Of a DNA stretch of 64,000 nt, positions 45,871 to 58,703 are shown one piece after another; within the stretch, counting starts at the first letter, position 1; each line of letters starts with the position of its first letter. The notes beneath the pieces are model-generated. The model saw only the letters and a list, made by a program, of their open reading frames with translations, searched no databases and was not told the DNA's origin. Both the position numbers and the translations under genes were made by a program. Origin of the DNA: Mimachlamys varia (taxonomy: Eukaryota; Mollusca; Bivalvia; Pectinida; Pectinidae); assembly GCA_947623455.1 (NCBI GenBank), contig OX392535.1, positions 40,262,688-40,326,687 on the forward strand, in the 5' to 3' direction.

Positions 45871-47957
45871 TTTTCCTAAAAAGTATAAATACTTTATTCA
45901 GAAAGAAAACATTTGATAAATGTAGTATGATTGTGTGTTCCAGATACAGGCATAAACCCTTTTAATACGGTACATGATTTTAAAAAAGAAACTTTAAGTG
46001 CGTCAATACGTAAGTATCGTGATAACGTTTCTAATTCTTTCGAAAATTCGTTGTTGATACATGTATTCCATGAGGCGCATTACAGCTGATATCGCAATGC
46101 AAGTTGAATGTAATCAAAGGGATATGACTTTTGATATAATCCTATCAGCTATGATAAACAGCAAAACCTTCAAGCATCAAATGGCTGAAGACAGGTACAT
46201 ATCTATGCAAGTGGAAGAAAGATTCCGCGGTCGTTGATGATTTTATTTCTTTTTAAACTCAACTGTATTAGTAATAATAACCACAGTGAGTAATGATTTC
46301 TTCAGCCTTTTTTGCAGTATGGAAATAATAATTGAACTTCAATCCGCGGGAAAGTATTTACCGATTTTATTCCAATTAAACATGATTTGTGGGACTATTG
46401 CCTATGCGGAAATATTCAAACCACGATTATTTTAAAGAATCACAGCGCAAACATTTTCACACGTAAAAAAAATCATTTGTTTCAGTATGTTTTGAAACTG
46501 TGTTTAAGATAATTAATAAAGAAACATACATACAAGCTTTAATTTAGCAGTTTGACATTTAAACTGTCTCCATATGTGGTTAAAGAAATCGCTCGAATTT
46601 TGTTTTCCAGAAATTCGAAACGATTTATGTTTTTACTTTCATAGTTCATATTTTACTTCCGGATTGAGTATTCTTGACTTTTCAATTAAGTATGGTATTC
46701 TTTTCGCAAATGAGGTTTCTTTGACCTGACCTGATCTTGCTGTCGTCTTTTGGTCCTGTATGGACGTCATACATCGACACGTGGTGGATCGCTACGTCAT
46801 ACATCATCACGTGGTAGATCGCTAGAGTATTGTGCTGTTTGCGCTGAGTGAGACTCCAGACGGAAATCACATTTGCAAACGTTGAATGGCCATCAAGATA
46901 GCGAATTCCCTAGCGGTCTGAATGCCAATAGACTCATTAAAACTGGACACGGCAAACTATATATATATATATCATTACCACATATCAGCTACGTCATTCA
47001 GTTTTGTCGTCTTGTTTTTGTGCTTTGTTTTTACAAACACGTCTGTATGTTAAATAAGTATATCTACAGTCGCGTCATGGATTTTTGAGCTGCTTGCGTA
47101 ATGAGACAGGCGTAGCTTAATTTGTTATACTATATATTTATATTCTGTATTGCTTTTGACTAGATGCCATTAGTAAACCAAATTGTATTCTTAATATAAG
47201 TTACAGTGGTAAGGTCGGTGTATGCATTGTCTTGTCAAGAGGGAAAGATATAGCCACATAAAGTGGACACATGCTTTTTGGAACACCCGGTGTCAGATTT
47301 GAACAGTTTTGAGTTGCATTTATGAGCTATTTGAATATACACCATCGTAAGCAAACACATAAATGAATCCAAAATACTCAAGCGAACATTATGATTGTAT
47401 TTCCTTGTAAAGTTGCGTCATTTTAATAGATCAACAAACATGCCACAAAAAAAACCCGTTCAATGCCGTAGTATTAACGTTTTCTGTCAATACGTGTTCT
47501 TTTATCCTACTTCTGACGTCACAGCTGAACCGTGAGAAGACATTACATGAGCTACAATATACAAACACGTGCATTGCCCAAGGCTTTGTAATACGTCATA
47601 TGTCTCGTTCACTAGACGGGATGATTCCTAAGTGTATATGTGGCGAAACATTTTATATGACAAACAGGTGTTGAGACTACGATTCAAATTGATAATGAAA
47701 CGATTATGACGCCACAACAGGGTAGAAATTAAAGTCTGGTTGTCTTTTCAACCGAAATGATCAATTTACAATAAGAAATAAGATGTACTTATAATAGCAT
47801 ATCAACCTGAAACAAATTACACGTAATTTGAAAACATCACTATTCACTTGTTACACTACGTCTATTGTAAGATGTTCAAATTTTGCATGATGGCTTCAAA
47901 TTAACTCAGCATTAATCTGGACTGTTTTGTCAGTAGTTAAGACCATCGGACAATATT
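45871..47957. other. Intergenic stretch with a short direct duplication
   Basis: At about 46760-46825 a segment of some 38 bp is duplicated (ACGTCATACATCGACACGTG and ACGTCATACATCATCACGTG, each with GTGG..GATCGCTA). A short (AT)n run is near 46960. Short frames at 46682-46870 and 46873-47088 show no motif. Confidence 0.5.
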
Positions 47958-48385
47958 TACATTCTGTGTTGTCTTTGCCTATATATCATTCCTAAACAAA
48001 ATTGTAGTATATCACACTGTATACTACAATTAGCAATCCGCATCACATGATGTTATTTCTGACGCTATGTTGGACTATGTTATATTAAAACTTTGCACTC
48101 CGTCTCAGATAACATTTATGATGGCTTTGATTCAATCGATTAGATGACACTGATTTAAATCAGGATATTGTGACGTCATTTCTGACGCCATGTTTGACTA
48201 CGTTACGTCAACGCTTTGCACTCTGCCTCTGATAACATGTATAATAGCTTTGAGTCAATGGCGCAGATGATATTGATTTAAATCAGGCACTTCCAGTTAG
48301 GAAACACACACGGAAAAGGGGAGAACGTATATCGACTATATATCCCAAAGAAATAGATACAGACATATTTTAAAATTATCCGTTA
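47958..48385 (+). repeat. Dispersed repeat with internal ~120-bp duplication, copy 2
   Basis: Parallel to 18570-18975 and very similar across its full length, including GTATATCACACTGTATACTAC, TTGTGACGTCATTTCTGACGC, GATAACATGTATAATAGC and GAAACACACACGGAAAAGG. A further, more diverged ~105-bp unit of the same monomer follows at 48465-48570 (ATGACGTCACTTTGGCGTCATG), so this locus has at least three units. Confidence 0.85.
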
Positions 48386-48675
48386 GGGCGACATGATTAT
48401 GTAACTGTCACCCAAATTGTATTCATATCGACTGTATACTGGTAACAGTTCAATACTTAAATATCATGACGTCACTTTGGCGTCATGTTGTTCTACGTTA
48501 CTATAATGCTTTGTACGTCGTCTCGAGTAACACGCATTATAGCTTTACGTTAGTTACTAAGGTGATTGTGATTTAAAAAAAAAACTCACAAAACATACAA
48601 GAGCAAAAAACCTTTATAAATTGGATACAATGACATGATGATGTATAACGAAATATCTGAATTGTAAATGATATA

Positions 48676-48822
48676 ACCATTGAACGTCTGTCAGATTGTA
48701 TTAATAGTCAATATGAATGCAATATGGGTGCCAGATAAATATTCATGACGTCATTCTATTTAACTTGCACCAAAATTGCATTCATGTTGATAATAAATGC
48801 AATCTGACAGACGTTCAATGGT
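48676..48822. mobile_element. TA-flanked fold-back MITE
   Basis: ACCATTGAACGTCTGTCAGA at the left end is the exact reverse complement of the right end, and pairing continues for about 57 bp with roughly eight mismatches. Both sides have TA (48674-48675 and 48823-48824), as expected for a Tc1/mariner-type TA target duplication. The short internal part has a GACGTCA site. The frame at 48717-48902 overlaps this element and is not a gene. Confidence 0.88.
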
Positions 48823-48824
48823 TA

Positions 48825-49364
48825 GTTGCATTTACTTGCAGCATTCGTTACAGAAAACCAATTGTGTTAAATCCCTTTGCTGCAATTCTCTTAACAAAAT
48901 AAATTAATCATGGAATCTATTTGCCAAGGTCTTTCATAATTGCTTGCGATACCCGCACCAACCTGTTGGTTACTGCAGTAAATATTGATAATAGAATAGA
49001 ACAGGACTTACCTGATTCAATTATTAGCAACCGAAAATGACTAAATTTAACGGCAGATATGTAGGCGGTGTCCTAGAATTATCCTTCAGCTGATTAAAAA
49101 GACAATTGAAAAAAAGTTTTCTGGCTTACTGTTTTCTGCTGGAATGGAAAAAATATTCCCAATCGAATAGGATAGCATTGCAAAAATGATTCCTTTTTTT
49201 CTAGGTTTTGGCTCGCAACAGAAAGTCGATGAAGACAGATAGTACATGTTTGATCCCTTTCGAATAAAACTGTCTTTAAATTTCCTCATTTATTTTCTGC
49301 TGAATTGCTAGTAAGTACCTAGGACTTCAACATTACAAGGGTGAGACAATTTTTTTTTTCAAAC
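48825..49364. other. Intergenic stretch, no gene seen
   Basis: The minus frame at 49086-49289 has no motif. Nothing else was recognised. Confidence 0.5.
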
Positions 49365-49727
49365 ATCTCCTTTTCAGGAACCTAAAAGACACAGAGACTG
49401 ATACTTGGCTTACATTTAAAGCCTCAGTGATCAGGTCTCTAAAAACAAATTTGAAACAAATTGACCAGAGAACATAAAGCAATAATACTGGGGTAGTAGG
49501 TACCGTACATGTACTTCAAACAAGCTTTCCTCAAATGCATTAGTTCCAGGTTACAAGGGTTAGATAAGTTCATATCTGTGAACAACTATTCCATACTAGT
49601 TTTCTTCAATTTGGAATATTTTGACATATTTGCTAAGCACTATTATTGAGAATATTTTCAAAAGATTGAACAAATACATGTATCCAGGTGAGTGATACAG
49701 GCCCTCTTGGCCTCTTATTGCTTACAT
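49365..49727 (+). repeat. GTCC-family repeat, 3' part
   Basis: Ends with CAGGTGAGTGATACAGGCCC followed by TCTTGGCCTCTTATTG, the same end as the repeat at 11283-11930. The left boundary is approximate, and only the right 60-100 bp were matched with confidence. Confidence 0.5.
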
Positions 49728-50683
49728 ACATATATGCTTATTTTTTATTTTTGTTTGAGGGTAATAACAAATGCACTTTCCTATTCGTATATATCTCTAT
49801 GCTATATGCCAGATAAAAATCTAAACACTTTGTAAATTGATATATCATGTACATTTGACAATTCTTCCTCGCGGTTACATAGAGAAGTCTTGCCCGAACA
49901 ATCACACAACACTGACTCCGGTAGTAGATCAAGCTGTTTATCTCACTCTAGGGTTTAAATAAGTGATAAGCACGTAGGTATATATAGCTAACCAAGGGAA
50001 CTGAGGAGATGGGTTCCGGCAGCTGAATTGGATGACCAACGAGCACAACAGTGTGATGTTTGTCGATTTGTATTTCACTGTGGTAGGGGGTTGTCACTCG
50101 AGGGACAATATCTATTACAAAAAACAAAACGACGCTTATTACGCGGGCGATTGCGGTTAAAACCATCAGGGTGGCGGTTTTTGCTGTTTCCGCCTAAACG
50201 ATTAATTTTGAAAATGCAATTTTGTGGTATGAATGCTCTCTTCGGATTTCATAAAAAAAAAATCAGACATCTGATTCAATTCTGTTTGCTTCTTCTGTTT
50301 CATTTTATTCCATTCTGACATAACTATACAGGAATCATGGGGAAAATAGGTTTTGCTTTGACAGCTATAAGACTGTAGTCTGTTGGCCGTAGGTAAAATG
50401 TGTATTATTTTCTGTAAATAATGTTTTCGAAAGATAATAACCGAATTATTTTTATTCGATTATTTTTTACATGTAATACATACAATTTCAAATCACATTT
50501 GACTGAGTCTCATAGATATTAAATGGGAACATCATCATTAACATGTTTTTAGCTGAAGGGTACCTTTTTTACCGAAATTTTACCTCAACTCTTAAAACCT
50601 CCAGATACAAAGGTGACTGTAACAAACGATCAGGACCTTGATATATCGTTTAATGCAATTTACTACAAGACTAAAAACTTTAA
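49728..50683. other. Intergenic stretch, no gene seen
   Basis: Frames at 49738-49932, 49948-50166 (minus) and 50028-50318 (plus) have no motif and overlap on opposite strands. Confidence 0.5.
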
Positions 50684-50970
50684 GCTCACCTATCCCGAAG
50701 ACTTGGCGTCTGTCCTCCGTCGTCCATCGTCCGTCTGCCGTCCGGGAGGGGGTGGTGGATAATAGACCAATAACGTATAGAGTGTGTAGCGGATCTAGGC
50801 CGGGTCGATCGTCGGAGAGTTCGGAAGGTCCCGGGTTCGAACCCCGGTTTGGCCGTGCATTTTTCCTCTCCCGTTACAGAGTGTTTCTCTACCTCGATCA
50901 ATAGCGGGCTCAATGGGCTCTAACTGTAGTAGTTATACCCAGGATAGAATAAAACAAGTCAAGTGTTACC
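50684..50970 (+). repeat. GTCC-family start followed by tRNA-like SINE fragment
   Basis: 50684-50745 has the GCTCACCT and GTCCTCCGTCGTCCATCGTC signature of the repeat at 11283. From about 50790 a tRNA-like part follows, with GGTCCCGGGTTCGAACCCCG (perfect B-box), TTTGGCCGTGCA, and a body ending in AATAAAACAAGTCAAGTG. The region 5' of the B-box does not fold into a convincing tRNA cloverleaf, so it is called SINE and not a tRNA gene. The two opposite frames across it are by-products. Confidence 0.65.
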
Positions 50971-51892
50971 TACCATCTTACTCAAATTTAAATTAACCAA
51001 AATAAGTCAAATGCTGATGTTTTACTTAACCATTTCACACATTATTAAAATTTATTTTTTCAAAATACAATCTAAAATATTCCTTTTAATTGGTTGCTTG
51101 TACAACTTGTAGGGATAAGTTTGTGCTATGAATATTTCTGTTATAATAGATGTACACCTGGTAAGATCGATATGATTTCAAATAAAACTCAGCGTTTTTT
51201 TTATAAAGAGGAATTGTTGTCGATTCAAACACAGAGGCGTGTAATTTTTGCGCTGATTTGTAATCAAAGCTCCCCTTATTAGCCTGATACGTAGTGTTTG
51301 TGGAATGTTGTGTGTATATAACACTGAACCTCTATGTACTTGTGCAATTGCACGGACCTCTGATTGGAGACGGTACTAGAAGCGTTCGTATGCTTGTATT
51401 ACATGTACATTTTTCTGCTTGGATGTTTCTTTCTCTTGTACCGTTTTTATTAATGGAAGAAAGTCTGAGAGCATGGGTGAAAGAGACAGTTGGTTTGTAA
51501 TTAGGACGGGATGGATAGATAGAGAGCGGCAGAGACTGGGGAAGGACAGATAAGGGAGAGAAAGAAAGGGTAGGGGTACGGTGCATTCAGTGCCATTTAA
51601 ACCTCCAGAACGCGTGGGTTTCATATTGAATAGGTTATCTGTGCCATTATGAAAGATGTTATCAAATACTTGAAATATGTAAAATAAATATTTACATTTA
51701 TATAAAACGGTTGCAACAATGAGTTAAGTTTAAACAAATCGATATAATTAATCAATAGTGTATTACTATTGTAAAATTTAAATGCTGCATCTTTCTAAGA
51801 AGGATTGACAAAAGTGTTTGTATCTTCTCCAACTTTGTAGCCGGGTTATTTTATACATTTGTTGCCCTGGCTGTAGGGAGACATGACGATTT
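50971..51892. other. Intergenic stretch, no gene seen
   Basis: A purine-rich segment at 51500-51580 produces opposite-strand frames rich in serine and proline (51332-51624), which I read as low-complexity artefacts. Confidence 0.5.
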
Positions 51893-51962
51893 GTTTACCC
51901 AAGGCATGTCATATTCTCCCGAGGGCGAAGCCCGAGGGAAATATGACTTGCCGCGGGTTAAC
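51893..51962. repeat. Short palindromic repeat, 33-bp arms
   Basis: GTTTACCCAAGGCATGTCAT pairs with ATGACTTGCCGCGGGTTAAC and the inner CTCCCGAGGG with CCCGAGGG; the loop is about CGAAG. It is a compact fold-back element of about 70 bp. Confidence 0.8.
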
Positions 51963-52099
51963 TATATGTTTTATTAGTAAGTAATATACTGAATAAAGTA
52001 CTAGATCAGTTAGTACGTGTAAGAAAACAACGAATCATAACTGACAAGGGATGTCTTTTATAATTATATGGTTCATCTGGTAGATTCTTAAAAGATTTA

Positions 52100-52294
52100 G
52101 GTTTTTATTTTTTGTTATTTTTTTTTACGTCCTATGAACACCCAGGGTCATTCAAGGACGTGTCTGGTTTTGGAAGTGGAGGAAAGCCGGAGCACCCGGC
52201 AACTGTCCCACGTGGGTTTCGAACTCGCAACCAAGAGGTGGAGGGCTAGTGGTAGAATGTCGGGACACCTTAACCACTCGGCCACCGCAGCCCT
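52100..52294 (-). repeat. tRNA-derived SINE with internal deletion
   Basis: The tail is at the left (ACGTCCTATGAACACC), then AAGGACGTG, GGAAAGCCGGAGCACCCGG, the B-box GGGTTTCGAACTCGCAACC and the A-box end CCACTCGGCCACCGCAGCCC. The ~25-bp segment carrying the ACCGACCTNCGGTC motif is missing compared with the copies at 978 and 12823. Confidence 0.85.
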
Positions 52295-52799
52295 TGACTA
52301 AAAAGACTTGAATTGACTCTTCTTTCTGTCTTTAATATATGAGACCAAGTCATTTGTATCTGTTTAACGAGATACAATTTATTTACCTAAAAATAGGGTT
52401 GGCTCAATTCATGAATATTAATGTTCAATTTGACCTTTAACTTTTGGTGGCTCGTACCTGGAGTTTGTTTTCAAGTCAATTTGGTGTAAGGCTTTTTTTT
52501 TGCATTCAACGATGAAATGTGTTAAAGTAATCGAAAGTAATTTTTGAGCATTTTTTTCTCGGCAGGCCCAATCGCAAAATCTTTCCGGTTATCTTCGGAA
52601 ATCTCTCTCGAATGCATGCGTCGTAAGCCATGCTGTGAATCTTGAAAAATTTCGAAAGTCCTTGGCCTTTATCAATTCTTCAATTATCAATTCGTTGGTG
52701 TTGCCATGGGCGCAGCCATTTTGGAAAACGAAGTTACAACATGTGACCCACTATACATTCATTCGAGGGAGAAGATTACCGGAAATTTCCCCGAAATAT
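52295..52799. other. Intergenic stretch, no gene seen
   Basis: The plus frame at 52635-52835 runs into a SINE tail and has no motif. Confidence 0.5.
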
Positions 52800-52868
52800 T
52801 GCGGTGGCTGGAGGCTGTCCTTAAATGACTGTTGATAAGACGTAAAACAATTAAACCAAACAAAACTA
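52800..52868 (+). repeat. SINE 3' tail fragment
   Basis: GTCCTTAAATGACTGTTGAT followed by AAGACGTAAAAC and CAAACAAAAC matches the last ~60 bp of the tRNA-derived SINE family. The head is absent, consistent with 5' truncation. Confidence 0.65.
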
Positions 52869-53233
52869 TGTTTACGCTAACGCACCGCAACGCACCCTTG
52901 GTTTAGAAACACTGTCCAGGGCCCGTATGACGAAATGAACTGATTTGTGTTAAGATCGGTACAATGTACTTGATAATTAGCCTCTTATTGGAAGAATTTG
53001 TCAATTCCCCGCCGTATGTTTGGCCACTGGTATTTCTCATTCCTTATAATGAGGACACACACAAGTCATAAGGTGCATCGAAATCAATGATGATGTCGTC
53101 TTATTGTCAGCTGGCTGGAGTTGATGATGTTGTAACCCTATCATACAGAACGTGTTAAAGTATCCCAGGTAATTACACAAGGGGAATGGGTGCAGTGCAC
53201 GACACAAAAGTAGGGTTAACAAACAAAATAAAT
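52869..53233. other. Intergenic stretch, no gene seen
   Basis: The minus frame at 53037-53222 has no motif. Confidence 0.5.
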
Positions 53234-53489
53234 ACTGTAAAAGTCAATCTTTTCGCGAGTGTAATTTTTCGCTTAGCCAAACTCATATCTTTTCGTGGTG
53301 TGGGTATTTGCAAGCTGTCAGTCATGCTGTTTTGTATAGTGGGCATATTTTACATGTACTATAACTAGTACACCAAAGAGTTTGAGTAGTGTTAAATATA
53401 TTCACGTGTGGATATTATTATATGCGGAGATTTAATGCAACCGAAATAAGCGAAAATTTTGACCCCGCGAACGATTCCACTTTTACAGT
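53234..53489 (+). mobile_element. ACTGTAAAAGT-ended MITE, copy 2
   Basis: ACTGTAAAAGT at 53234-53244 is the exact inverted complement of ACTTTTACAGT at 53479-53489. Inner CGCGA and TTTTCGCTTAG/TAAGCGAAAA motifs also face each other. The element is non-coding and shares its body with 37916-38120. Confidence 0.8.
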
Positions 53490-55642
53490 TCATGTTTTCA
53501 CTTATTATTAGCTGTTGCAAATTCGATTTTGTTTTTGCGTGGAAGCAAATCATTGAAAAATGATACCGCAACTGCAATTTTTTTGTATTGAATTAATAAC
53601 AGATAAAGGCCATTGCGTGCAATTTGCTGTCATTCCACAAGTATCCGAAATGATTTCAATTTTAATAACATATCTAAATTGCATTTATACTTAAGTCTTT
53701 CGGGATGAAATCTGTAAAAGTAATGATCCAAGGAACTCGGATAAGTATCCAAAACGGTCTCCGAATTTCGTGAATATTGAAAATCTGACAATGATACATT
53801 CAACATTTACGCCAGTTTTCCAGAAAACCTAGAATTCAGGTGAGCTCTTCTGGTAGGTCCGGTTTGCCACGCACACCCTACCTCGCCCACCTGACACTCG
53901 CTTATATTTCCAGAACGAGAGTCAACTGAAATTTCTGAAGCCTATATAACATGCAATGTACAACAAAACATATTGAACTTACACACTGACTCTACCCTCT
54001 ATCTAAACACTGATTGCGCTGTGTTATCCCCTGGTATGACCGTTTAACAAAAATAGCCGGTCAGAAGAAAACATTATAATATACTGTTACACTGAAGGAT
54101 TAAAAACAAGTAAAGTACTCAGAGTCTTTCGTGCAACCTTAAATGGCGGTAAAACTCATGATTAACGAACACTGCTTAGCAGTCTATAACACAAAACGGA
54201 GATCGGTCCCAAGATCCGAAATCACTTCCTCATCACAATACAAATTTGAACTCTAAACTCTCTCAATCTCTCTCTTTCTTTCCAGGAGAGTAGCTGCCAT
54301 GTAAGCACATAAGCCCGTGCTTGCACATCATTTTTCCAAAGTTTGTGTATTAAAGTCGAGAAATTACATAATGCGACTAATATTCTTAAGTCCACTGATA
54401 ATGTTGACTCGTCAGATTAACTAATCAGGCTGCAAGAAGTTTGTAATTAGTATAATCATAATGTCATATGTTGTTTTAATCACATAACTGACCCATTCAG
54501 TGATGTCATACGACCAATGTCATAAATATGGTATTACACAATGTCATAACACCATTCAGACGCCATAACAAATGATGGTATGATTGTTTTGGATATTGAC
54601 TTTTCGGTCAGTTCGAACAAAATGACAGCGAAATAATTGATGATGAGCCTGTTAAACTATGCGAAATAATGCTGAAGGAAATAAGCGAGATATCTGACTA
54701 CAGCTGTGCAAAATAACATTGCATAATACTTATTGACAGAGGCGTGTATGTAACACAGATGGCTTTTATGTCTCCGTTGTTACTTACTAACGAGAAAATG
54801 ACTTAAGAAACATATGCATATTAATTTTGTTTTAAAGACATAATATTATCTTATTTTATTTTTACGTTAATGATTTGTATAAGGACACGACCAAGTGGCA
54901 CCATTTGAAGTCCCTGCTAATAAACGCTCGCAGGGCTTGCACATTGAATCACCTCTTGCTACGCCCCTGCTTTTGATATTTCTACATAAGCTGTACTATT
55001 CTGTGCGGTAAAATGAAGACTTGTGAAGCCCCAAACAGCAGCTTTGCATAAATAAATAAAATGTTTTACTGTCACCAGAATACTGCATCCAGAGTTCGGT
55101 AACATCATGTTGATGATGATTGAGTGTCCACCGACATTTCAGCACTCTTAAGATTGACATTTAGAAAAAAAAAATAAAATGCTGATATTTATCAAGACAA
55201 ACGCATCTCTGACATCCATATAACTATACATATATAATGTTAAATCATTAAATATTCCCTCCCTTGATAGACATCAAGACTTCTTGCGGCAAACATGTTT
55301 TCCCGTTGGACTTGAGAATAGCCAAAAGGTACTCTCTGTAATCTTTGGCTTGTCACGTAAAGTAATTACTGTGCGCTAATCCCCATTGAAGTGACGTTTA
55401 ACCTTTTCTCTGTTTATGATATTTGTAAGAGTAGATTCTTCATTGCTACTTCATGCATATTATGGTTTTAAGAAAATGCCCGAAGACGTCAAATACGCAA
55501 TAGACTTGACCGAATGCCACGTTAAGCACATTATCAATATACCTTTTTGTAAATCAGTGATTGAAAACTTATCACATCGTATCATACATTCAGTTTCGTA
55601 TGTAGATGACTTGAAAATCAAAAAAAAAATGAAAGGTGAATG
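53490..55642. other. Long intergenic stretch, no gene seen
   Basis: The plus frame at 55416-55673 (85 codons) has no recognised domain and overlaps the start of a MITE. A CT-rich run at 54257-54280 precedes TTTCCAGG and looks like a splice-acceptor tract, but no exon follows. No repeat family was recognised. Confidence 0.4.
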
Positions 55643-56461
55643 GCACAGGGAACTGAGAATTCGTTACAGTTAGTTTTGGACCTAAACTAGGGTGTTTGGA
55701 GTAATTTTACACTTTTGGGGGGTTTAGATCAATTTTCGATAAAAATGCCCCCTCAATGGTCATAAAGGTTAATGGGTGGAAAGCTTTCAAGGTCGAAAAA
55801 TCAAAAATCACATTTCTAGTTGAGGTACGAAAAAACGCTTGAAACTGTTGGAAAGAAGGATAATTTTTAGTTAAAAAAACTCCTAAATGCACGTGAAATG
55901 TTTTTTCTTCCCGTAGAAATAATCTCGATTTCCTCCAAAAACACGCAAAATTTCCGTATTTCAAAATTTTCGTCGGCTGTCCGGACAATTTTGCTTACCT
56001 GTCAGTGTTCTAGCTCAAACTTGGTTTAGGTAAATGATAATTTGAATATAAGGACACAACAACAAAATTATTGGTACTAGTACATTGAAATATAGATGAC
56101 CCTTGATGATGATGAAATAAAATAGATATTGAATTGATAGTAGTGTACAAATTAATATAATTGTAGGTTTAACTTCTCCTAGAACCTTATTTTTGTAAAG
56201 GCAGAAAACTAGATGGTTGTTGGATCATCTAGACGGATCGTTAGAGGAGACGATGGACTAGGTAGACATTTGACGGATCGTTAGAGGAGACATCAATTAG
56301 TTTTGACGTCACTGCACGCGGAGGACTTACGCTGTCATTTGATGGCGGTCTGTAGTTAAATTTAGGCTTCCAATGACAGCAAAAGACAAGCGCGCGGGGT
56401 GACATCAAAACACCCTAGTTTAGGTCCAAAAATAGCTGTAACAAATTGTTGGGTCCCTGTG
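55643..56461. mobile_element. Non-autonomous DNA transposon, possible 8-bp TSD
   Basis: The terminal inverted repeats span about 55 bp: GCACAGGGAACTGAGAATTC and GTTACAGTTAGTTTTGGACC then TAAACTAGGGTGTTT at the left, with the complementary right end at 56407-56460. GGTGAATG is present immediately outside both ends and could be an 8-bp target duplication, as made by hAT-type transposases, though the left terminus has two extra bases. No transposase is encoded; the minus frame at 55707-55988 has no transposase motif. Related to 62500-62840. Confidence 0.82.
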
Positions 56462-57173
56462 GTGAATGATAGGTATACAGCAACCCGCAAAATGAGCTCC
56501 AGTTACAAATATAGCCGTTTTGAGCCAGACGGCATTCATAGTAAGTGCACTTATTATGGTTGAACAACCGAGTTATCTTGAAACTATTTGGTAACAAGAG
56601 GACATTTCTGTCCCGATTTAGAATTTCCCAATTGTACCATTTTATTACAATAGCTCCAAAGTGCACTTATGCTAGTCTCGAAATCGCTTCGCAGAACTAT
56701 ATCTGTACTCGGTATCAAATCCTACTCGCACACCTGTGTACAAGGAGTGTTCTATAGACGAGTTTATCGTCCTCGTATTCCGTCTTTTTCTTGACTTGAT
56801 AGGATTAAAGAGATTGTGCTTTGGACACATAGACAAAATTTAAGGGTTTTGCCAATTTGACGTAATAAAAGTATTCACGAGAGCTCAGGTAAAAATTTCA
56901 TTCAACTCCAAATTAAGTTCAAATCAATTGTGTTTTAAGTATATTTTTATGACATTGTGTTTTTGCATTAAATTTCAATTAAGTTTGCTATTAGGACACA
57001 ATTTGGATTAAAGAAAAGAAAGAAAATACCTTTGGGTCTTTTCCACCGATTCAACCAAAACACAGACTCGACCTTTCCTGGCTTAAACATCAACTCAACT
57101 CTGTCAGCCAATGCTGTTAAGTTGGGGTACAAATGTTGAACGAATGCAGGTCCCTTGTCTTACTACCCTCGCC
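56462..57173. other. Intergenic stretch, no gene seen
   Basis: Opposite-strand overlapping frames at 56415-56757 have no motif. Nothing else was recognised. Confidence 0.5.
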
Positions 57174-57450
57174 CCAGGGCCGTATTCATGTGAGTGTTCT
57201 CATGCGCAAGCATGGATTTTGTGCCCAAGCCTTATTTACTGTTTCTTCTATTAATTCATAAGAAATGCCCATTTTGTTCCTGATTTGAAAAAAAACACGG
57301 AAAAAGCTTAAGCAACGTATTTGTTCTTAGTTTTATTTTTTGTTTGACATTTTCATTTGAGGTGTTTTTAGTGAATAACAAGAAAACCGATTTTAGCATA
57401 AAATCCATGATCCATAAGCACGAGATCTGTTTCATGATTACAGGCCCTGG
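57174..57450. mobile_element. MITE with CCAGGGCC ends
   Basis: CCAGGGCCGTATTCATG at the left faces CATGATTACAGGCCCTGG at the right, with further pairing of GCGCAAGCATGGATTTTGTG against CATAAAATCCATGATCC-type sequence inside. About 277 bp, non-coding. No target duplication was resolved. Confidence 0.72.
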
Positions 57451-58703
57451 TCTAAGATTCTGAGACTATTTTATGTAACCAAAACCAGCCGAAAACAGTA
57501 TTGATCTTGATATCGTGACCTTGTAAAGGTCAACGTCTAGCTGACGATTTTTTAGATACAATACTGTAGCGTTACCTCTTTGTGTGGAAAAGGATCCCGA
57601 AACATTTCAGTTCAGCAGTGACAAATGATATTTCATATTTGTTTAACGTTCGAGTCTCTAGGATGAGACAGAATATGCCGGCATCAAACCTTAACAAGGA
57701 ATTGAGAAGTTGCGGCGTATAACTCGTTACAGCATTGCAATCAGCTGTTTCATCTTAATTGCGAAAAAAAATCAAAAATTAAACGATGTCATATGGCGTC
57801 TTATAGATTGCTTTGTAGAACATGCATTTGCAAAGTACACAAAAGTAGTGACGTAACACAAAATAACATAAAACAACTTCGCTCGTAGTTTCGTAAATTT
57901 ATTAATGTGCATTGTTATTCCTTAATGGAGTATTTGACTTGGGAATTTAAAAAGCTATATTAGGAAAATGTCGCAGTCAATGAAAAAACCCATCGAACGT
58001 GTATTTGTTGTATCTGTAGTGTAAATAGCATGATGATATACACGGGTTTAATTATAAATAAAGATGCGGGTCCTTCAGGCTTTGGATCACATCTATATTG
58101 ACTTATGCAAACTAACGTTGTTTAAGCATTAACACAAAGGATTAGTCAACCTTAAAGAAAGGCCCAGCAAACGTACTTTTATTTAATCATGGAAAAGTGC
58201 AGTAAATGCGAATGGTAAAATGTATCTATCCTAGACCCTCGTACGGGAATTGGCCCGGGAGCTGTCTGTTAGCGGTCTTTATCATTGTCAGCATTGTTAA
58301 ATATTGAATGAAGTGTAGAGGGGCGATAACAAGAGTTATCGTTCATTGGAACGTAATGCAAATGGCGCTAAAATAAGCAAACTTGTATTGTCTAGAATAA
58401 GCTGATTTGTATTTTCTTATAAAGATACATATACATACTGACCAGTGTCAAAAATGGAAATTTTAAAACGAAGTAAAGAAAAATAATAAAAAAAAACACG
58501 GATCAAAGTTAAGAACTAAACATTACAAAGTTTAATTGATATTCACAATCAGATTACATTGCCACTATAAACCCTATATGTTTCAGCTGTTGCATTTATG
58601 TAGACTATGAATGAAATGGACCATTTATTGACGTCATCATTATCACGGCGTCATAGTTATAACATACGATAATTTGTAGACTCTTTCAATATAAAGCTAC
58701 TAC
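57451..58703. other. Intergenic stretch, no gene seen
   Basis: No frame of interest and no repeat shared with the rest of the window. Confidence 0.5.

Noticed and set aside
50799..50870. Functional tRNA gene around the perfect B-box GGTTCGAACCCCG
   Set aside because: The 5' part does not form a tRNA D-arm and acceptor stem, and SINE body sequence follows.
51332..51624. Serine/proline-rich minus-strand frames
   Set aside because: They arise from a purine-rich low-complexity stretch at 51500-51580.
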